Part shown: in pieces, positions 49,756-59,200 of the stretch
How the letters are laid out: the number at the start of each line of letters is the position of its first letter
Numbering within the stretch: position 1 is the stretch's first letter
Source: Gemmatimonadota bacterium
GTDB taxonomy: Bacteria; Gemmatimonadota; Gemmatimonadetes; Longimicrobiales; Gaopeijiaceae
Length of the DNA: 64,000 nt
Direction of reading: 5' to 3'
Assembly: GCA_041390105.1 (NCBI GenBank)
Contig: JAWKQO010000003.1
Span: 682,001-746,000 of the forward strand
Notes under the pieces: model-generated
Seen by the model: only the letters and a program-made list of their open reading frames with translations
What the model was told of the DNA's origin: nothing
The model's database searches: none
Program-made: the position numbers and the translations under genes

Positions 49756-49889
49756 GGTCACCTCGCAAGTTTCGTGGGAACGACGGCCGCCTGGACCGCC
49801 GATGCATGCAGACGGTATCGTGGGTGCAGGATCGATCAACCGGGCACCAAACGGTCCGATACGTACCCGTTGGTAAGGAATGGCGTCCC

Positions 49890-50237
49890 ATGCGGACCGA
49901 TCAGCGAGCGGCTGAGCGAGAAACGCCCCCGCCGGTGGCGGCGATGGTTGAGAGCATCGTCGGCTGTAAGTGGTCTTTGGCCGTGCTAGCGGCCATTCGC
50001 GCCGGTGCTTGCCGTCCAGGGGAGATGGAGCGTGCCTGTGTCGGCATCTCCACGAAAGTGCTGAACCAGCGGCTTCGAAAGATGCTCCGCTTCGGGATCC
50101 TGACGCGTACCAGCTACGGCGAGGTTCCCCCGCGCGTGGAGTACTCTTTCACACCCTTCGGGCTCGCGTTCACTGAGCTACTGGATACGATCGAGAGCCT
50201 CGAGGCCCGAAGGGTAGGAGGCCAGTTCGCGGAATGA
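49890..50237 (+). CDS. HxlR-family winged-helix regulator
   Basis: 115-residue regulator of the HxlR/MarR-like family: VESIVGCKWSLAVLAAIRAG, ISTKVLNQRLRKMLRFGIL and the wing PPRVEYSFTPFG are the conserved segments. The cysteine in GCKW is the position used by redox- or quinone-sensing HxlR members. It probably controls itself and the divergent redoxin gene. AAGGA lies 10 bases before the ATG. The shared leader holds distant GTATCG/CGATAC half sites (49815-49820 and 49857-49862), too far apart to call an operator. Confidence 0.9.
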   Translation: MRTDQRAAERETPPPVAAMVESIVGCKWSLAVLAAIRAGACRPGEMERACVGISTKVLNQRLRKMLRFGILTRTSYGEVPPRVEYSFTPFGLAFTELLDTIESLEARRVGGQFAE

Positions 50238-50287
50238 GACCCGGGAGGTCCGATGACCGGCGGGGTCCCCTGCGATATGCGCCCCAC

Positions 50288-53200
50288 CTACGGCCTGCCC
50301 CGCACCTTCAGGTCGCCTTCCTGGCGGCGCACCTCGATCTGGAGCCCGTCGGGCATGAAGAAGAGAAGCTCGACACGACGGTTCAGGGCGTGGCCCACTT
50401 CCTCGGTGGCGAGGCGGTAGTTCTCCCCCTCACCCCTCGAGATCTCGCGTAGCCGCGCGGGCGCGATGCCCTGCGCAACCAGGTATTCGCGCACCGCGCG
50501 AGCGCGCCTCTGCCCCAGCGCCGCATTGTAGTCGTCGGAGCCGCGCACGTCCGTGTGGCCGTAGAGTGCGACGGTCACGAGCGGCTCTGCCTCCAGGACC
50601 GCCACGACCTCGTCCAGCACCCGACGACTCGCAGCATCCAACTCGGCGCGGTCGAACGCGAAGTGGACCACATTGGGCACCACCAACGTCCGGACCACCT
50701 GCGTTGTGTCCGCCTCCGGCGTCTCCTCCGGCACCGGTGCGGGCGCGGCGGCACGCGGCTCCCGTTGCGGAACTGCCGGCGCCGGCGCTTCCTCCCTCAC
50801 CTCGGGAGCGGTCGGCGGGGTGCAGCGACACCGATCCTGCTCCTGCGTGCCCTCGGTCCTCGCACGCTCACCCACGCGTCGTTCGGTCCCACTCAGCCCC
50901 AACGTGGCTTCGTCGAAGCGCCAGGACAGATCCACGAAGAGGCCCTTGTCGGTGTACTGATCGAGCCCGAGATCGTCGTCCCGGAATCCGAACCAGTTGT
51001 ACCCGACCGACAGCCGTAGCCCGTCGGACACCTTGACGCCGAGCTCGGCACCGAGGCCGAACTGGCGACGCGCCTCGTCCGACAGCGTGCGACCGATGGC
51101 GCCCATGTCCAGGTTCGACGTCAGATCCCAGGTCGCCCGCGCGGCCAGGAGCTGTGCGGTCAACTCGCTCTCCGCCGGACCCACGATGTCGGTGGCGCGC
51201 TTCGCCGCCCACTCTCCCCGGACCGTGAGGCGATCCGCAGGCCGCACGTTCACATGGCTGGAGAAGACGTGAGCCCGATGATCGAGGGGCCCGCCCGCCG
51301 CAAACGGATCGTCGTCGGTGCGGTGCTCGTAGCGGGCCAGGAGGTTCCAACTGCTGCGCCCATCCCCACGGTAGGCCAGACCCAGCCGCGTGCGCTCGTA
51401 GAAGGCGCCACCATCCAGCACCTTGGTCAGCGCACTCTGGACCAGAGCTGTGGAGTTCTCGGTCAAGCGGCGCGCGAACCCGAGGGTGCCCAGCACCTGA
51501 TCGCTGGTCTCGGTAGCCCGTAGCTCACCCCGCACCGCGCCCTTCCAGAGTGGGCTGGTGGCCCACTCCAGCGCGCCGGTCACCGCCAATGCAGGTCCTG
51601 TCACCGACGTGGACACGGGACGCACCCGTTCGAAGCTGGTGCTGAGACGGACGCCGTCCTTGACGCTCCACTGGTTGCGCAGGCCGATCGCCGCGTGCGC
51701 CTCACGGCCGTTGAGGCGATCGCCCACCCGGTACTCCGAGAACACGCTCTGGCCTTCACGGTAGTCCGCGGAGACCCCGAACACCGTGCGGTTGCGCTCC
51801 TGGATCGCGTTGAGCGAATAGGGCCCCGCCAGGCTGGAGATCAGCTCGTGTTGGGCGTACAGGCGCGCCCGCTCGGCCACCCGCAAATCGCCACCCACGG
51901 CCACGCGACGGGCATCGGTGTCCTGGACGTCCTGCTCCATCTCGGCGTACAGGGTCCCCCGTTCGCTCCAGGCCCCTTCCAGGCGCAGGCCCACGGCATT
52001 GACGTCGTTGGGCACCACGCTGGCCGTCTCGGCGGTGGCAGCCCGGTCCTCGGACGCATGACGGAAGCCCACCTCCACGCTCCAACGCTCGCTGAGCTTG
52101 CGGGCCAAGGCCACACGACCTCCGGTGAGCACTCCATCCGTGCGCGCGTCTTCCGAGCGCACAGCCTCAGCAAAGAGCGCCACGTTCTCGCTGAGCAGGG
52201 TTCGACCGGTCAACCCCATCTCGGTACGACCCTGCGCCACACCGGCGCTGACGTTCTGGAACAGAGAGTCGGCTTCGAGCACGAACGCCCTCAACTCGGC
52301 CCGCTCGGAGCGATGGACCAGCTCAGCCCGCCAGGCGACCCCGTTCTGCGCGCCCGCGCTGTCGCTGCGGGCCACCTCTGCAGAGAGCCAGGTGCCTTCG
52401 CCGAGGCCGAGCGTGGCATGGGCCGAAGCCAGGTCGAAGCGGCCCGACGGATCGTCACTGCGCACGGCGCTCCCACCCAAGCTCAGGCGCTCCGAAGGGC
52501 TCAACTGGCCCTCGGCTCCATACACCCAGTAGCGCGCACCCCCGGTCTCCGACTCGTAGGTCACCCGGATCGAGATCGGGTTCAGGCGCTCGTCCACCGA
52601 GGGAATGGGGCGTTTGAAGATCAATCGCCCGCTGAACGGCTCGATGGTGTAGTCCGTGAACCGCTGGAGCGGCACCACGTCCAGGATCACCCCGGGCTGC
52701 GTGCGGTCGCGGGTGACGAGCTCGACCCGCTCGGAGTTGAGCAGGCCGTCCGCACGACTCAGGGCGTAGGGTCCGCTGATCCCCAGCGCCGGCAACTCGT
52801 CGACCACCTGCTGGAAACGATCGCGACTGGCGAACGTCCGCAGTGACATCCGGTCGGAAGAGTACTGCTGCAAGGCGCCGCTCAACGTGCGCGCGTAGCG
52901 GCCCAACTGCGACGCCGGGTCGTAGGACGCGGTATTGAAGTCCCCATACAGCACGTAGGAATCGCCTCGCCCCAGAGCGCCGAAGACGCGGCCCTTGGAC
53001 TGCGCCTCGAAGAGCCGCGGTGACGCATCGCCGAACACGTCGTACAACTCATCCGGTCGGATGTCGTTGAAGAAGCGGCGACCGCGGTCCTTCTCCGTAT
53101 CGACGCGCAGCGTAACCTGGTAGCCATCACCCACCTCGCCCGTGGCGAACGCGGCCGCCCGGGCCCCGGCGGTGAGGGTGCCTTCGGCGTTTTGCGTCGA

Positions 53201-56200
53201 CACTTCCTCCAACGCGTCCTGGAAGCGGTCGCGGACGCCGGGCGTCAGCAGCTCTCCATCCGCGAGAGAGCGCCAGTCGATACGCCCCTCCACGAAACCC
53301 ATCAGGAGCACGCCCAGCCGTCCGTCGCCGGAGCGCATCCCCGCGGCAGCGTCGCTGGTGCCGTGGGCGTTCGCCGAGGCATCCAACGCCATCCCCGATG
53401 TGGATCCCGGACGCCGGAAGAGGGGCGCGAACAACGCTTGGGTCCGGCCCGACGAGCGGTCCCCCTCCACTGGACGGACGCCCCCCACCAACGACGGTCG
53501 GGGAGCCAGGTTGGAGGTGTGCGGGCTACGCATGGCCGCCGCCGACCAGGGGCCGGGAGCTCCCCGCATCGAGGTGCCCGCCCGGTTGGCCATAGCACTC
53601 GGCACTACCAGGTCGGGGACCGGCCCCAAGGCCGCCCGCGCCATCACGTCCAGGACGAGGGCCGAGTCAGCGGCAGGATCGCCGAAGTCGGCGCGCGCCA
53701 TCTCACCCCGCGTCAGATCCACCAGCTTGCTGGACCCCGACGCCAGGTGCCGCGTGGTGAGCGGGCTCAAACGCATGCCCGCCGGGAGCGTGCGTTCGTC
53801 CACCCGCACCAACCAGTGGCGCGGCGGCAGCCCGTCGAACGAGTAGCGGCCCTCACGGTCCGTAAGGGCAGAGGTGCCGTCCTGCAGATAGACACGCACG
53901 CCCGGGACGCCCACGGTCTCGCCGACCGGCTCCTCGAAGGCGCCCGTGGGGACGCAGTCACACGGATCCACCCAGACCCGGCCGAGGATCAAGCCCTCGT
54001 CCGTGAAGACGCCTTTGCGCAAGCCCACCGCAGCCACGGCCTCGTTGCTCGCGGCCAGGCCGTTGGAGCCGGAGCCGACCGCCCGGTTGATGCCGTCACC
54101 CAGCTCGGCGCCCACCCCCACTCGCACGCGGTAGGAGATGCGGACGGTGGAGCCGGCAGGTAGGTCGCCCAGGGGAAGCTCGAGTAGCGGACCGGGTGTG
54201 CCCACCGGATCGGTGACACTGGTGCCGTCCACCACCACCGAACCAGCCACCAGCGAGAACCCTGTGGGAAGCCGGTCTGACAGGACCACCTCCGTCACGG
54301 GCCCCGCGCCGACGTTGCGGAGCGTGAGCTCGTAGGTGACGAGATCGCCGATCTCGGCCTCCGGCGACGACACACGCTTCTCCAGGCGCAGCTCACCCAG
54401 CGGCTGGATCTCGGCCGGCAGCGTAGCCCCCGTGTTGTTCCCCGCCCCTCCCGTGTCTCCCAGCGTCGATACCGTGGCGGTATTGACCACGGACTCTCCG
54501 GATGCACCGATCACCAGCGCGCTGACCGAGACCATGCTGCTTTCGCCCGGAGGCAACGGCCCCGGGGTGCTGCAGGTCACGACCTGACCCGCGTCAGCGC
54601 AGGTCCAGCCCAGGCCGGTGGCGCTCTGGAAGCTCAGCGCTGCAGGCAGCGTATCGACCACGGTGACCGGACCCTGTGTGGGCACGCTACCCACGTTGGA
54701 GACGATCAGCTCGTACTGGGCCGTACCGCCCACAGCGAGGGTGGCCGAAAGCAGGCGCTTCTCGAGCGACACGTCGACCCGCTGGGTCACGGTGGTGACA
54801 CGCTGCACCGGTGTGGAGCCGTCGTTGTTGGTCGGATCGGGATCGGGGTTGGCGCTGGTCGCCGACGCGATGTCGAGCCACGTCCCTTCGGAGGGCAGCA
54901 CCACGCGCAGTGAATCCACTACACTGGCGCCCGCGGTCAAACGCGTCAGGGCGGGCCACCGCACCTGACCCGCCGACAGCGCGCCGCCGCGGCTCGCAGC
55001 GACGAAGACCGCGCCCGCGGGCAACGAGTCGGAGACCACCACCGCATCGGCATCCGCGGGACCATCGTTGCGCGTCGTGACGACGTAGGTGACCGTGTCT
55101 CCCGCCAAGGCCGTGGCGGGCCCGGTCTTGGTGACGACCAGATCGGCGCCGCGTTCCTCGACCACGACGGTGGAGCGACTCGCCGCGGCGGTTCCGTTGT
55201 TGTTGGACGGAGTGGGATCGAGGGTGGGCGAGCTGGCTCTCGCCACGTTCTCCCAGGTCCCCACCGCCGGAGTGGCCACGCGCACTTCGCGCGTCTCGAC
55301 CGCGCCCGCCGTCATCTGTGTGACAACAGGCCAGGTGATCGTCACCCCTGACAGGGACGCCCCCCCTGTCGCACCCACGAAGGTGACCCCACTGGGCAGC
55401 ACGTCCTGGATCTGCACCTGCACCGCCGTGCCCGGTCCCGCGTTGGTGACCGCGATCACATAGGTGATGGTATCGCCGACCTGAGCGGTCGCGGGCCCGC
55501 TCTTGGTGACCACCAGATCGGACGGCTGGATCACCACGGGGGTAGGCACGGAGTTGTTGGTGGGATCGCCGTCCCCGTCGGGGTCGACCGAGCCGCCGTT
55601 CTGCGAGTCGTCCGTGAACGGACCCGTGCCCGCCGGTCCCAGGGCCGACGTGTGTGCCTGGTTGGCGTAGACGCCCCACCCGCTTCCCATGTCCACGACG
55701 TTGCTGAGCGTCACACCGAATTGGATCACGGCCGCCGTTCCGGGGGCCAGGATGTTGGCACCGGGCACGGTCTGGTCGATGAGCTCGGTGGCGGCCCCAG
55801 ACCCGGTGTAGCCGGCATTCAGCGTCAGCGTCCCGGGGTCCGCTACGAAGACCGGCGCGCTGTTCAACGTGTAGTTCCCGGCACCGAAGACGAGATCCAG
55901 GTCGTCGGTGACGGAGACGGCGCTCGCCACCGCGTTACCGGTATTCTCCAGGCGCACCTGGAAGATCACGCTCAGTGCCGACACCTGGGCGCTCTTGGCC
56001 ACGCCCACGGTGGCGTCGGCAGGGACGCTCACGATCGTGGGGCTGGTATCGTCGGTCGGATCCCCATTGCTGTTGGGGTCGACGTCGGTGCCGTCCACCG
56101 AGGTGTCGAGGTAGGGGCCGGCCGCACCCGGACCCCGCGCACGCGTGGAGGCGCTGTTGTGGAAGGTGCCGAGCCCGAAGCCGCGATCCGTGACGTTGGT

Positions 56201-59200
56201 GACCTGCACCCGCACACGCACGGTGGCGCTGTCGCCGGGCGGCAAGGTGTTGGTGGCCGGAGGCGACGTTGCCAGGAGATTGTGGTTCGGAGCGACGCCC
56301 GTGAAGCCACCCGCCAGCGTCAGGGAGCCCGCCAGGGGAGAAAGCACCAGCAGGGGAGGGCCGAGCACCTGGAAGTTGCCGGCGCCGAAGGTGGCGTCCA
56401 GGTCGTCCGTGAGCTGGATGGAGTCGGCAACGGCGTTGCCGGTGTTTCGGAGCTTGAAGTCGTAGGTGACCGTGTCGCCCGCCAGCGAGCCGGCCTTGGC
56501 CACGCCGATGGTCGCGTCCGCTCCGAGCGCTACGATGGTCGGCGAGGCGTCGTCGGAGGCTGTACCGTTGCTGTTCGCATCCGGGTCTGAGCCGTCCACC
56601 GACACGTCCGTGTAGGGACCCACCGCCCCCGGAGCCAAGGCGGTCGTGGTCACCTGGTTGTGGTAGACACCCAGCCCATGTCCCTGGTCGGTCACGTTGA
56701 TGATCAGGACGCGGAAGCGGATCACCGCGATGTCGCCCACGACCATGGTGTTGGAGAGCGGCGTGGTCTGGTCGATGAGATCGACGTTCCCACCCGAGCC
56801 GGTGTAGGCCGCGTTGACGGTGAGCGAGCCGGTGGCCGGCGCCGTCGTCAGCGTCGGAGCCTGGACGACGGTGTAGTTGCCGGCGCCGAACACCGAGTCC
56901 AGGTCGTCGGGCACGGAGACGGAATTGGCCGTCGAGAACGAGAGATTCTCGAGCGTGACGTCGTAGGTCACGGTATTGCCGGACAGGCCCCCGTTCTTGG
57001 CCGCGCCGATGGCCGCGCTTCCCACGCCCGCCAGGATGTCGGCGTCGGAGTCGGGCGCCGTGTTGGCTCCCTGGCTGGTGCTGGTGGCGATGACGCTGTT
57101 CGCCTGGCTGGTACCCGAAGCAGACTGCTCGTAGGTGAACCCGATCGGGGTGCTACCATCTCCCGAAGCGATCTGGGATGCGGTCAGCGAGCCCGGCATG
57201 CCGGTGAACGTGACCTGTCCAGACACCGCGTTGTAGACAGCCGCCGCACCACCGGGGAGGTTGCTGAAGCTCACCCCGGACAGGTTGGCCGCCAGGGTCA
57301 GCGTGTAGGTGACCGCCGCAGCGGTGAAGGGCCCGTTGTTCGTGAACAGAACGGTGCCGGTCACCGTGGTGCCCGCGTTCCCGCTTCCGCTCAACGTCAC
57401 CACCGTGGTGACGTCTGCCACCAGTGTGGGCGTGAGTGGCGTCGGCACGTCGTTGTCCGTCGGGTCGCCGTTGGCGTCGGGGTCCGGATCGCTTCCGTCC
57501 TGCGAGAGGTCGGAGGGCGTCTGGCCGGACAGGGCGCCCACGGCCGACACCGCTGCCTGATTCTCATAGCCACCCACCGGCAGCGGCACGACGGGGTGGA
57601 AGCGCACCGTAAACGAAAGCTCACAGGTGGCGCCCACCGAGAGCGTGGCGATGGTGGCGACTTGTTGGGTCCCGTCGCCGTCGAACCCGGCATTCGCGGT
57701 CCCGCCGACGCAGGCACCGACGAAAGCAGGAGCCGTCTGCACGGTGTACTGCCCCGCTGCCAGCGTCGCAGCCGCGCCACCGGCCACAAAGCTGCCCAGC
57801 GCCGGCGCCGCCCCAGCCAACGGATCTGTCACGCTCACCAGCGCCAGGTCCTCGAGGCTCGGGTTCTCCACGACCAGCCGGAGCTCGGCCGTGTAACTCG
57901 AATCGGCGGCAACCGTGGGTCCGGAGGCCACCCGCTTGGCGACGCCCACGCGCGCCTGGGGAACGTAGGCGAAGAGGTACCCGCTCCCACTGTCGATCTC
58001 GCCGAGCGCAATCGCCGAGATCTGGCCCAGCGTGGCGGCGCTGCCGCCCCGGTTCCCGGCGGTCTGCTGGCCCACCACCAGGTGGGGCTCACTCACCGCG
58101 CCCCGTTGGATCGTGTAGGTCCCCTCGGGCAGATCAGAAAACGTGTAGACGCCGCTCCCATTGGTGCTTGTGGTGCGAGAGACGGGGCTGGCGTCGAAGG
58201 CCGTGCCTGCCAGCGTCATGGTGACCCCGGCGATGCCGGTGTCGAACCCGTCCTGGACCCCGTCCGCATCGAAGTCCCTGAACACCACCCCTGTGAGCGT
58301 GGAGCCCTGGATGGTCACGACCCCGTTGTTGCTGTTGTTGGCGGGCACCACATCCAGCGACGACGTGGTCACCGACGCGCTGTTCGTCGCGGTTCCGCCG
58401 GGCGGCACGCTGAGGCTTCGAACGGGGACGGTGATGTCTACCACGGCACCGCTGCTCACCGTGCCGAGATCGCAGGTGAAGCTCGTTCCTCCAGCCAGGC
58501 CGGTGCAGGTGTTGGCGGTCGTGGTACCGGAGACCACGGCCGCCGTGGGCGCGCCGGTGAGCTCCAACCCGGACGGCAGGTTGTCCGTGACCGTGACGTT
58601 GTCCGCCTCCGACAAGCCGGCGCCCGCGTTGTTCCTGACCTGAACCGCCCAGTTGAACGGTCGCCGCACAGCCACTGGATTCGGGGTGGCGACCACACTC
58701 ACGACCTGCACGTCGGCGCGCGTGCGCACCGTGGTGTTCTCGTCCGACGTGTTGTTCGATCCGTCTTCGAACCCAAGTCCGGTCTCGTCGGTCGCCACCG
58801 ACACGTTGTTGGTGTAGACGCCCTTGACCTCGCCCTGCATGCCGATGGTGAGGGTGGCCGATCCTCCGGCGCTCAAGCGCGCAATGGAACACACGACCGT
58901 GCCACCGATCGCACCCACGATCGGGGTGGTGGCGCAGGAGCCTGCTGGGAAGGTCACCGACTGGTAGCTCAACCCACCGGGAGGCAGCGTGTTGTTGATG
59001 ACGACGTTCTCGGCGTCCGACGGCCCGACGTTGGTGACCACTACTGTGTAGGCGGTCGCGTCCCCGATGGCCACCGGGTCCACGGTGTCCGAGTTGTTGA
59101 CGAGGATGTCCAGCGAAGGATTGTTGACCGTCACGTTGGCGGTGGCGGTGTTGTTGGTCGAACCCGGAACCGTGGGCTCCGTCGTTGTGGTGCTCACCGA

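Noticed and set aside
51695..52846. A 383-codon plus-strand frame opposite the barrel part of the giant protein
   Set aside because: Antisense shadow with no ribosome site and no recognisable domain.
55551..57500. The periodic DNA in the giant gene as a CRISPR or other non-coding repeat
   Set aside because: The period follows whole protein modules, the reading frame is kept, and the DNA copies diverge mostly at third positions.
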